Shown: positions 57,645-64,000 of the stretch, piece by piece
Position numbering within the stretch: position 1 is the stretch's first letter
How the letters are laid out: the number at the start of each line of letters is the position of its first letter
Assembly (NCBI GenBank): GCA_016861105.1
Contig: BOKS01000001.1
Location: forward strand, 248,001 to 312,000
Direction of reading: 5' to 3'
Length of the DNA stretch: 64,000 bases
Source of the DNA: Betaproteobacteria bacterium
Lineage (GTDB): Bacteria > Pseudomonadota > Gammaproteobacteria > Burkholderiales > Casimicrobiaceae
Translations under genes and position numbers: made by a program
Notes under the pieces: generated by a model
What the model was told of the DNA's origin: nothing
The model's database searches: none
Seen by the model: the letters and a program-made list of their open reading frames with translations, nothing else

Positions 57645-57658
57645 GTTTCAGATGAAAC
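57645..57658. promoter_or_regulatory. Palindromic operator candidate GTTTCAGATGAAAC
   Basis: Second copy of the palindrome found at 54378-54391. Lies between the divergent MlaC-like and BP74-like genes. The rest of 57518-57793 shows no gene. Confidence 0.5.
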
Positions 57659-57793
57659 ACAAACGGAGCTGGCCGAGGGCATCATCGGCGCGTGACGGAT
57701 GGGACAGTGCACCGGGCGCGAGGAGGCCCCTGCGCGACCGGCCCGGCGAAGGCTTCCAGGCCGTGTACTCGCTTATCCCAGGTTGGACATCGA

Positions 57794-58222
57794 GTGAGGT
57801 TTGCCCGCTTGTTTGCATCGATCGCGGCCATGGCCAACGCGGCGTCCTGCGGTGGGGACGCGGGGATGGGGCCGCCCGACGATCGGCCGACGGTCGTCTT
57901 CGTGTTCCGCCTGCACGGGCAGCCGGCGACCGAGGAGTTCCGCGTGGCCTCGAGCTCGCCCGACTTCATCGCGCAGGCGCGCGCTCAACTGCAGCTTCCG
58001 CAGGCGCAGCGGCGGCTCTTCGCGATCGGGCCGATCGCCGCCGGCAGCGGCGGCCACAACGTCGGCTGGAGCTGGCATTTCACCGACGTCTCTCTGGCGG
58101 AGGCGGCAGTCGAGGTGTGCGACGGCACACCCAGCATGGTCGAGGCGGACCTCAGCTACTGGCTGAACACGGTCAAGAGCTTCTGTCCATGGGGGTCGTA
58201 CGTGTTTGCCGAAGTGAGATAG
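57794..58222 (+). CDS. BP74-like exported protein
   Basis: About 142 aa from a GTG at 57794 that leads into a signal peptide (RFARLFASIAAMANAASC). The mature domain (VVFVFRLHGQPATEEFRVAS, HNVGWSWHFTDVSLAEAAVE, VCDGTPSMVEADLSYW, CPWGSYVFAEV) matches the pattern of BP74-like domains, small beta-rich proteins found in eukaryotes and bacteria, with paired Cys probably in a disulfide. Function in bacteria is not established. A longer frame from GTG 57692 exists but would hide the signal. Confidence 0.65.
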   Translation: MRFARLFASIAAMANAASCGGDAGMGPPDDRPTVVFVFRLHGQPATEEFRVASSSPDFIAQARAQLQLPQAQRRLFAIGPIAAGSGGHNVGWSWHFTDVSLAEAAVEVCDGTPSMVEADLSYWLNTVKSFCPWGSYVFAEVR

Positions 58223-58405
58223 GACGGCAAAGCCGCTGCCTGTCCCTAACCGATCGGCACTGCCTCTGGAGCGGCAGCGGATGCCGAATGACTGAGGTCA
58301 GCGGCCAAGGTTCGAGCCGAACCCTGAGGGGCTCGCTTGGACGGGCATCGGGCACAAGGTTGTCGGGAGGCGCAGGCGCTCAAGGGTCTGGCGGCGCACC
58401 AAAAG

Positions 58406-58431
58406 AAACAGGGCGCCGAAGCGCCCTGTTT
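58406..58431 (-). terminator. Rho-independent terminator of the small peptide gene
   Basis: Perfect 11-bp stem AAACAGGGCGC / GCGCCCTGTTT; read on the minus strand the loop is TTCG (an extra-stable tetraloop) and the stem is followed by CTTTTGG. Placed 21 bp after the stop of the gene at 58452. No other gene is seen in 58223-58451. Confidence 0.85.
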
Positions 58432-58451
58432 GCCAAATGCGCGAGCGTCCT

Positions 58452-58568
58452 CTAGCACAGCGACGCGTCGCCCACCCCGCCGCCCACCTGAGCGAGTTCG
58501 GCGAGGCTCAGCTCCACCACGACTTCTTCGGCCTCGGTGACTTCCATTTCGACGACTTGCGGCTCCAT
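58452..58568 (-). CDS. 38-aa peptide with double-glycine leader
   Basis: A short gene with a textbook ribosome site (TGGAGGA, five bases before ATG 58568) and its own terminator, hence very likely expressed. The peptide begins MEPQVVEMEVTEAEEVVV and continues ELSLAELAQVGG then GVGDASLC. ELSLAELAQVGG fits the leader consensus (E-L-S-x-x-E-L-x-x-V-x-G-G) cut by peptidase-containing ABC exporters, leaving an eight-residue product GVGDASLC with a terminal Cys. It is divergent from a TPR + HD-GYP gene (148 bp between starts). No exporter or modification gene is within the window. It could be a signal peptide, a bacteriocin-like remnant or a regulatory micro-protein. Confidence 0.75.
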   Translation of the reverse strand: MEPQVVEMEVTEAEEVVVELSLAELAQVGGGVGDASLC

Positions 58569-58715
58569 CGGATTCCTCCAGCCCCGTTGCGATTTCGTTT
58601 GAGTTGGCCCTAAAGGCACCCGCTTTTCTGCCGATCAGCGAGTTGCGGGAACTGTAACCGTGACGCGCGCGGCAAAGCAAGGCCCGCGTGGTCGTGTCGT
58701 CCCCATTTCGCCACA

Positions 58716-60590
58716 GTGAGCATCCCACTCGATACGTCGACCGCCACTTCGCGTCTGGCACCTCCGGCCAGCGCCGAGGAGGACAGTGCTCTCTGCTCGG
58801 CCCTGCTCGACGAGTTGCATGGCGAGATTTCCAAGTCCGGTGAAGAGGTCGCATGCCGATTCTCCGCGGCGGCCGAGTTTTTGACCGGCCTCGATACCGC
58901 GACCGGCAGCACTGCCCGCGTCGAGTGCTTGCTGGCAGTCGCTCAGCACTACTACTTAGCAGCAAGGCCGGCAGCAGCTCTGCCCTCGGCAGATCGCGCA
59001 GTGGCGCAGACGCGGGTATTGCGCGACCTTCCGTTGCTGCGCAAGGCGCTGACGTTCCTCGGCGTGATGCACATGGAAACCGGCAACTTGCCGGAAGCGA
59101 CAGCCTGTTTCTCGGAAGCCTTGGCGATCGCCCAGCAACTCGGTGATTCAGGTGCCGAAGCGCCCGTCTGGAATAACCTCGGCTTGGCACTGCAGAACGC
59201 GGCGCAGTATGCGGATGCGATTCAGTGTTTCGAACGTGCCGCGACTCTCGCCGAAGTGTCACCGGCCTTCTCTCATGTTCGCAGACAGGCCCTTGCGAAC
59301 ATCGCAGGCTGCGCCCTGCACCTCCACGATGTCCGTACAGGCATCAAGGCGGTGCGCAAGGCGATCGAGCTGAACCCCGATCCGCAGACGGCGACGGATT
59401 GTCTGTCGCGAGTCATCTCCGAGTCGAACTATGCCCGCCTCCTGCTCGAAGTCGGCGAGACCGGCCACGCGGCGGAACATTGCGAGAAGGCGCGCATTTA
59501 CGCCGCAAAGGCGCCAACGGCGCGCGCCGAGTTCGCCGCGTCGCTGACTAGCGGGCTGATCGACGTGCACTCCGGTCGAGTGGACGTCGGCCTGACCCGC
59601 CTGAAGCGCACGCTCGAGCAGGCCCGGCTAAACGTGCGCTCCGAAGTCCGCGACGCGCTTTCGGCCTGCGTGACGGGCTACGAAGTCGCCGGCCAGCCGG
59701 ACGTCGCGCTCGTGTATCTGCACGAGCTGCTGGCGCTGAACAAGGAGGCGAAGGAAGCGCAGGTGCTGATGCACCATCGCGAGCACGTCGCGCGGCTGGA
59801 GAAGGCGGAGCAGGGGGCCGAAACCATCGATCACACGCTCGCCTGGCAGCAGGGCAAGCTGCGCGTTCAGCTCGGCGAACGCGAGCTGGTGCGCAACCGG
59901 ATCCTGCTGCTGGAGCAGCAGTCGGTCGCCGCGGAGCTGCACGACGACGCCACGGGCGAGCACTGCTACCGGGTCGGCCGGCTCGCATCGATCCTCGGGC
60001 GCGAAATCGGACTGGAAGACGACGTGTGCTTCCTGATCGATCTGGCCGCGCGGCTGCACGACATCGGCAAGCTCGTCGTTCCGGACGCGATCCTGTTGAA
60101 GCCCGGCAAACTCACGCCCGGCGAGCGGCAGATCATGGAGACGCATACGACCGCCGGCGCGCAGATCCTCGCCAAGACCAACGTGCCGCAGATGCACGTG
60201 GCCGAGGAGATCGCGCTCCATCACCACGAGCGCTGGGACGGAACCGGCTATCCGATGCGCCTGCGCGGAACCGCCATTCCGATCGCCGCGCGCGTGACGG
60301 CGCTGGCGGATGTCTTCGATGCGCTGACCCACGTGCGGCCCTACAAGCATGCCTGGCCGATCAACGAAGCGCTCGCCGAGATCAAGTCGCTGCGCGGCAA
60401 GCAGTTCGATCCGGAGTTGACCGATCTCTTCCTCGACCTGGTGCCGCGGCTGCAGCGCGAGGTCGGCGATCTCGACGCGTTCCTCGCGGTCGAGGCGAAG
60501 AACTCGCCGTTCATCAAGGCGCGCCGGCAGATCGCCGCAGCGCTCAAAGGCACCGAGCCTTCGCGTTCGCTGTTCGAGTTGCGGCGCTAG
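58716..60590 (+). CDS. TPR-repeat HD-GYP phosphodiesterase-like protein
   Basis: 624 aa. The first ~370 residues are helical TPR repeats (LLRKALTFLGVMHMETGNLP then EATACFSEALAIA; APVWNNLGLALQNAAQYADA; VALVYLHELLALNKEAKEA), a short coiled-coil links to an HD-GYP domain: LAARLHDIGKLVVPDAIL (HD at 448-449), HHHERWDGTGYP (502-513, complete GYP) and ALADVFDALTHVRPYK. HD-GYP domains hydrolyse cyclic di-GMP; all landmark residues are present. TPR domains bind peptides or proteins, so ligand control by the adjacent small peptide is plausible. Start is GTG 58716 with no obvious ribosome site. No membrane segment; cytoplasmic. Confidence 0.9.
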   Translation: MSIPLDTSTATSRLAPPASAEEDSALCSALLDELHGEISKSGEEVACRFSAAAEFLTGLDTATGSTARVECLLAVAQHYYLAARPAAALPSADRAVAQTRVLRDLPLLRKALTFLGVMHMETGNLPEATACFSEALAIAQQLGDSGAEAPVWNNLGLALQNAAQYADAIQCFERAATLAEVSPAFSHVRRQALANIAGCALHLHDVRTGIKAVRKAIELNPDPQTATDCLSRVISESNYARLLLEVGETGHAAEHCEKARIYAAKAPTARAEFAASLTSGLIDVHSGRVDVGLTRLKRTLEQARLNVRSEVRDALSACVTGYEVAGQPDVALVYLHELLALNKEAKEAQVLMHHREHVARLEKAEQGAETIDHTLAWQQGKLRVQLGERELVRNRILLLEQQSVAAELHDDATGEHCYRVGRLASILGREIGLEDDVCFLIDLAARLHDIGKLVVPDAILLKPGKLTPGERQIMETHTTAGAQILAKTNVPQMHVAEEIALHHHERWDGTGYPMRLRGTAIPIAARVTALADVFDALTHVRPYKHAWPINEALAEIKSLRGKQFDPELTDLFLDLVPRLQREVGDLDAFLAVEAKNSPFIKARRQIAAALKGTEPSRSLFELRR

Positions 60591-60598
60591 CCGGCGGC

Positions 60599-61039
60599 TC
60601 AGGCTTTCGAGGCGGCCTTCGCCACCGCCGCCTGCAGCCAGGCGTCGAAGCGGCTCGCGGGCAACGCGCCGCTCACTCGCTCGATCAACGCGCCGCGATG
60701 AAAGACCGCCAGCGTCGGGATGCTGCGGATCGCAAGGCGCGCGGACAAGTCCGGATTGGCGTCGGTGTCGACCTTGGCGAAGACGAGATCCGAGCGGCGC
60801 GCCGCCGCGTCGGCGAACACCGGCGCGAAGGTGCGACACGGGCCGCACCACGCGGCCCAGAAGTCGACCGCGACCGGCCGTTCGCTGCGCTCGATCAGCG
60901 CGGCGAAAGCCGCTTCGTCGACCGCGACGGGTGCACCCGACAGAAGCTCGCGGCCGCACTTGCCGCAGGTCGGCGTCTGGTTGAGTCGATCTTCCTGGAC
61001 GCGGTTCGTGGCGTGACAGTGAGCGCAGAGCAGGAGCAT
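60599..61039 (-). CDS. trxC: Thioredoxin 2
   Basis: 146-aa thioredoxin TrxC. N-terminal zinc module with two CxxC pairs (LLCAHCHATNRV, PTCGKCGREL), then the thioredoxin fold with active site WAAWCGPCRTFAP and cis-Pro loop IRSIPTLAVFHRG. ATG 61039 follows a GCTCC-rich leader. Ends 9 bp after the HD-GYP stop on the opposite strand (convergent). TrxC reduces disulfides under oxidative stress. Confidence 0.96.
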   Translation of the reverse strand: MLLLCAHCHATNRVQEDRLNQTPTCGKCGRELLSGAPVAVDEAAFAALIERSERPVAVDFWAAWCGPCRTFAPVFADAAARRSDLVFAKVDTDANPDLSARLAIRSIPTLAVFHRGALIERVSGALPASRFDAWLQAAVAKAASKA

Positions 61040-61120
61040 CGCGGCGCTTTTGCGTGATGGACCGCCGGGAACATGGCGGCGCGGGGCGCCGCGTTCAAGC
61101 GTTGCTCGCCGGCGCATGAC

Positions 61121-61684
61121 TCAGATCACCGTGTCGATGTGACGCAGCAGCCGCTGCCGCTCGCGCGCGAGCGCGGCGTGCAGGCGGCGCGCCGCGTGGG
61201 CGTCGAAGCCGCGCCGCGAGTCGCATTCGATCAGGCGGTCGCAATACGGTTCGAACCACGAAGCGCGGTCGTCCAGCGCGAACCAGGGACGATTCTCCTG
61301 TCCCTGCTCGACCAGCCATTGCAGGCACTCGGCCTGGCGCCGGTAGGGCACGAGCCGCGGCGGAGCGATGAAGTCGCCGAAGGTCGGCGTCACGCCGATC
61401 ACGCGCGCGCGCAGCGGCGCGACGAGTGGGCCGACCAGGTCGTCGATCGACCGGCCGTTGCGCCAGCTCGTCGACAGCACGATGCAGACCTCGGGAAAGT
61501 CTTCGAGCAGGTCGGCGAGCCGCGGCGCGTGCTCGAACAGCCGGCGCGCTTCGCGGCACGGATCGGGGTGCAGGACGCCGTCGAAGTCGAGAAAGAGGAT
61601 CACGGGAGCGAAGGCCGGCGTCGGACAAGGGGCGCCGTATCCGGTGCTTCGGCCGCGCGCCTGCGCTTCTTGAGATCCGTTCAT
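61121..61684 (-). CDS. HAD-like hydrolase
   Basis: 187 aa with HAD motif I FLDFDGVLHPD, motif II VLSTSWR and motif IV-like FALDDRASWF. This matches the small HAD family also found as a domain in RNA-repair 'Swiss army knife' proteins. The cap domain is minimal. The first ~25 residues are low-complexity. Substrate unknown. Lies 81 bp upstream of trxC, same strand. Confidence 0.88.
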   Translation of the reverse strand: MNGSQEAQARGRSTGYGAPCPTPAFAPVILFLDFDGVLHPDPCREARRLFEHAPRLADLLEDFPEVCIVLSTSWRNGRSIDDLVGPLVAPLRARVIGVTPTFGDFIAPPRLVPYRRQAECLQWLVEQGQENRPWFALDDRASWFEPYCDRLIECDSRRGFDAHAARRLHAALARERQRLLRHIDTVI

Positions 61685-61939
61685 CGGCCGGACGGCGCAT
61701 CGCGCGGCCGGTCGCGTTACACGAATGAAACATCCGGTGCCGGTTCGTCGCGCGCAGATCCGTTTCGTCGCCGCGCGTACCGACTTAACGCCGCTCGAAC
61801 CGTGTAGCTGCAGTTCACCGCGCGCTTCGATCGTTTCATCGCATTCCGCTCGCGCGCCGCGCTACGGCTACCTACAGTTCGCTCCAACGCAGCGGCGCAC
61901 GCGATGTGCAGTGGCCGGCAGGCGAGAAGGAGAACAACG

Positions 61940-62170
61940 ATGTACGCACGGAACAACTCGATTCGGATGCTCGGCGCAGCGGGCGGCGTGGTGGCCACGC
62001 TGGCGGTGCTGATGGCGATCGACGGCTACGCGCGGCAGGCCAGCGAAATCGCGACGAGCCGCGCCCAGATCGTCCGGCTGGAACCGGTGACGGTGATCGG
62101 CGAACGGCCGGCGGCCGCGGCCAACGCCACCGCGGCGGCCACGCAGGGCACTTCGGCGAAGACGCTCTGA
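61940..62170 (+). CDS. Small membrane-anchored hypothetical protein
   Basis: 76 aa, strong ribosome site AAGGAG before ATG 61940. One hydrophobic segment (MLGAAGGVVATLAVLMAID, residues ~10-28), then a hydrophilic part with IVRLEPVTVIGERP and an Ala/Thr-rich end. The phrase LEPVTVIGERP recurs in small proteobacterial proteins of unknown function. Followed by a strong terminator; single gene. 61685-61939 shows no other gene. Confidence 0.72.
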   Translation: MYARNNSIRMLGAAGGVVATLAVLMAIDGYARQASEIATSRAQIVRLEPVTVIGERPAAAANATAAATQGTSAKTL

Positions 62171-62274
62171 GCGCGATCCGCCGTTCGACCCATCCGTTCA
62201 AAGGATCGCAAGCAAGCGACGATTCGGCGATTTCCTCCGGCGCCTCGCGAACAGACCACGACGCAGAGGCGTTC

Positions 62275-62318
62275 GAGCGGGCAGGTCCCTCCCCCGGACC
62301 TCGCCCGCTCGGTTTTTC
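62275..62318 (+). terminator. Rho-independent terminator
   Basis: Long hairpin GAGCGGGC-AGGTCC / GGACCT-C-GCCCGCTC around CTCCCCC, followed by GGTTTTTCTT. Serves the small gene ending at 62170; on the other strand it lies beyond the ATPase gene end. Confidence 0.85.
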
Positions 62319-62381
62319 TTGGCGACGGTCGAATGCGCAACGCGCGCGACCGGCGCCCGGAGCAGGCGCGTTCGTCGTCGT

Positions 62382-63278
62382 TCAGGCCGGCGTACCTGGC
62401 CGCATGCGTCCCTGCTGCCACCACGCGACGACCCGCGACAACATGGTGGCCGGCCTTGCGTAAGGCGTGTCGGCAGCGGCGGCGCGGACGTGCTGCGGAT
62501 CGACGCGCGGCGCGCCGTCGCGACAGGCGAGCAGCAGCGACTTGTGCGCGATGATGTTGACGATCCGCGGAACGCCGCGCGCGTGCCGATGCACGAGCGC
62601 GGCGACCGCGGTCGGAAACAGCAGCGCGGTGCCGGCCGCGCGCCCCGCCACGCGCAGCCGGTGCGCGAGATAGGCCTCGGTTTCCTGCGCCGACAGCGCG
62701 CCAAGTCTGTGCTGCGAGCTGATGCGGCTGGCGAGCGGGCGCAGGTCCGCGCGCGCGAGCTTGTCGTCGAGTTCGGGCTGACCGAACAGCACGATCTGCA
62801 GCAGCTTGCGCTTTTCGGTTACGCGAGCGGCCAGCCGCCGCAGCGCTTCGAGTGCATCGGCCGGCATCGCCTGCGCTTCGTCGAGGCAGACGACGACGCG
62901 CCGATCGGCCGCGGCCGCCTTCAGCAGCGCGCGGTCGAGCAGCGCGAGCATTCTGCGTTCGGACGCGTTCGCCCGCAGCGGCAGTTTCAGTTCGAGTCCG
63001 ACCGCGAGCAGCAGCGAGCGCGGGGTCAGGCAAGGGTTCGGGATGTACGCGGTGTCGCAGCGGCGTTCGCGGCCCGCGAGGGCAGCGAGGAGGCGCCGGC
63101 AGGCGAGCGTCTTGCCGGTGCCGACTTCGCCGGTGATCTTGACGAAGCCTTCGCCGCCGTCGATCGCCTGCAGCAGCGTGGCGTGCGCTTCCTGCTGGGC
63201 GCGCGACGGATACGCGAACTCCGGGTCCGGCGTGATCGAGAACGGCGGGATCGCGAGCCCGAAGTGTTCCAGATACAT
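62382..63278 (-). CDS. ExeA/MshM-type AAA ATPase
   Basis: 298-aa ATPase of the ExeA/GspA/MshM group, which helps assemble secretion or pilus machinery in the envelope. N-terminus MYLEHFGLAIPPFSITPDPE is characteristic; Walker A GEVGTGKT, Walker B VVVCLDEAQAMP, sensor VLFGQPELDDKL and SQHRLGALSAQETEAYLAHR follow. Close to a pilin gene, it is best read as MshM of an MSHA-type pilus. Unlike ExeA it lacks a peptidoglycan-binding C-terminus. ATG 63278. Confidence 0.9.
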   Translation of the reverse strand: MYLEHFGLAIPPFSITPDPEFAYPSRAQQEAHATLLQAIDGGEGFVKITGEVGTGKTLACRRLLAALAGRERRCDTAYIPNPCLTPRSLLLAVGLELKLPLRANASERRMLALLDRALLKAAAADRRVVVCLDEAQAMPADALEALRRLAARVTEKRKLLQIVLFGQPELDDKLARADLRPLASRISSQHRLGALSAQETEAYLAHRLRVAGRAAGTALLFPTAVAALVHRHARGVPRIVNIIAHKSLLLACRDGAPRVDPQHVRAAAADTPYARPATMLSRVVAWWQQGRMRPGTPA

Positions 63279-63306
63279 CGAATTGGAAGTGCGCTCGGAA
63301 CGCCGC

Positions 63307-63468
63307 CTAGCCGGCCAGCAGGACCGTCAACAGCACCGCCGCGGCGGCCAGCCACCAGGGCGTCAGCCACGACAGCGTGCGCGGCTCTTCGGGTGGGTCG
63401 TTGCGATGCGCGTCGCGCCGGGTCTCGACGAGCGAACCGAACAGCGGAGAGTTGGTGTCGTGTTTCAT
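63307..63468 (-). CDS. Small single-pass membrane protein in the pilus region
   Basis: 53 aa: hydrophilic N-terminus (MKHDTNSPLFGSLVETRRDA) and one C-terminal helix (WLTPWWLAAAAVLLTVLLAG). Starts at ATG 63468 and ends 28 bp before the ATPase start, same strand, so probably co-transcribed. Function unknown. Confidence 0.68.
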   Translation of the reverse strand: MKHDTNSPLFGSLVETRRDAHRNDPPEEPRTLSWLTPWWLAAAAVLLTVLLAG

Positions 63469-63649
63469 CGCAGACTCCGATGCGTCCCGCGCCGGCCTTC
63501 GCCGCGCGCACTCCGAGCCATGGACCTGCAACGATGCTAGGGAGGCGACGCCATGCGGATCGCCTGAAAAGGCCCGCTTTCGGCGCCGTGCAACGGCGCT
63601 CGGTCGATCGTCCACAGTCGGCAGCCGGCTGCCGTTCGTCGCCGGCGGT

Positions 63650-64000
63650 TCAGCAGCCGCTGGTGGCCAACTCGATCGTCGGCGCGGTGATCGTCGGCGA
63701 TGCCGCGTGGTTGGGCGAGGTGTGGACGATCCGGCACTGTGCCGGGTCAGGCGCCCCGTCGATCCGGATCGTGATCGAACTGCCTGGAGCGGCACCGCCG
63801 CCGATGACCGTCACCCTGTCTTCGGCCGAGATGTTGGCGGCCAGCAGAATGCCGGCCTCCGATGCTTCCGGGTAACCGTGGTTGGTCTGGATCGTCGCGC
63901 CGTCGACGTCGACGTGGCTCAGGCCACCCGGGCCGGCTTCGGTCCGGCCCTTGGCCAACGCGGCCGCTCGCACGACCTGTGCAGCGGCGCGGATCGACCC
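63650..64000 (-). CDS. MSHA-type pilin, C-terminal part (5' end beyond window)
   Basis: Open to the right edge without a start that makes sense, so the N-terminal pilin helix lies outside. The visible ~116 residues read RAAALAKGRTEAG..., DGATIQTNHGYPEASEAGIL, then the C-terminal disulfide loop CRIVHTSPNHAASPTITAPT ending ELATSGC. GYP followed by a terminal TSGC-type Cys is typical of MshA-like major pilins. Fits with the MshM-like ATPase downstream. 63469-63649 shows no gene. Confidence 0.8.
   Translation of the reverse strand, partial: GSIRAAAQVVRAAALAKGRTEAGPGGLSHVDVDGATIQTNHGYPEASEAGILLAANISAEDRVTVIGGGAAPGSSITIRIDGAPDPAQCRIVHTSPNHAASPTITAPTIELATSGC

Overview
The window is about 64 kb of very GC-rich DNA with tightly packed genes. 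It looks like the chromosome of a betaproteobacterium, probably Burkholderiales. Supporting points are the valS / DUF2486-like gene / holC / pepA block diverging from lptF-lptG, the CysB-type and SoxR regulators, a class II (B12-dependent) ribonucleotide reductase and MSHA-type pilus genes at the right edge. No species can be named from the sequence alone. Most long open frames antisense to these genes are GC-driven shadows and are left out.

Layout. 1-9.6 kb: housekeeping block with valS (cut by the left edge), a secreted zinc metalloprotease, a DUF2486-like gene, holC, pepA and divergent lptFG. 9.8-15.9 kb: truncated haemoglobin, a 1050-aa BTAD/AAA regulator, terC behind a yybP-ykoY (manganese) riboswitch, and a ParA-like ATPase. 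16-22 kb: cell-wall genes (a frameshifted L,D-transpeptidase and a DUF882/YcbK-type peptidase), a putative exported protein and a penicillin-acylase-family hydrolase. 22-25.6 kb: an iron-dependent alcohol dehydrogenase divergent from a long protein whose C-terminal half resembles acyl-ACP reductase; together they could reduce fatty acyl groups to alcohols. 25.6-31.1 kb: a block of C/G-rich inverted repeats, then a 1363-aa collagen-like/IPT/possible cysteine-peptidase protein and a membrane protein. 31.1-33.3 kb: an AT-richer island that reads as a small integron cassette array without an integrase, carrying a nucleotide-cyclase-like protein, a small membrane protein and a 60-aa exported protein. 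33.3-37.3 kb: nrdJ interrupted by a homing-endonuclease intein. 37.5-43 kb: a LysR-regulated catabolic operon (VOC dioxygenase, PanE-like reductase, FAD monooxygenase, DUF2783, 3-hydroxyisobutyrate-dehydrogenase family). 43-47 kb: a beta-barrel protein, an alpha/beta hydrolase, tRNA-Ala(CGC), an Xre/RES toxin-antitoxin pair and a GFA protein. 47-53.5 kb: DUF899, beta-propeller and regulator cluster, GrpB, arylamine N-acetyltransferase, and soxR divergent from an FMN reductase with matching MerR-type promoters. 53.5-58.2 kb: NIPSNAP, a 14-TM exporter, DUF2214, a stand-alone MlaC and a BP74-like protein. 58.4-60.6 kb: a 38-aa double-glycine-leader peptide divergent from a TPR + HD-GYP protein. 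60.6-64 kb: trxC, a HAD protein, small membrane proteins, an ExeA/MshM ATPase and a pilin cut by the right edge.

The items I consider most worth following are the peptide/TPR-HD-GYP pair, the integrase-less cassette array with a cyclase-like gene, the 1363-aa composite protein, the acyl-ACP-reductase-like fusion, and a family of GGATTGC heptamer repeats that begin at stop codons in at least four places.
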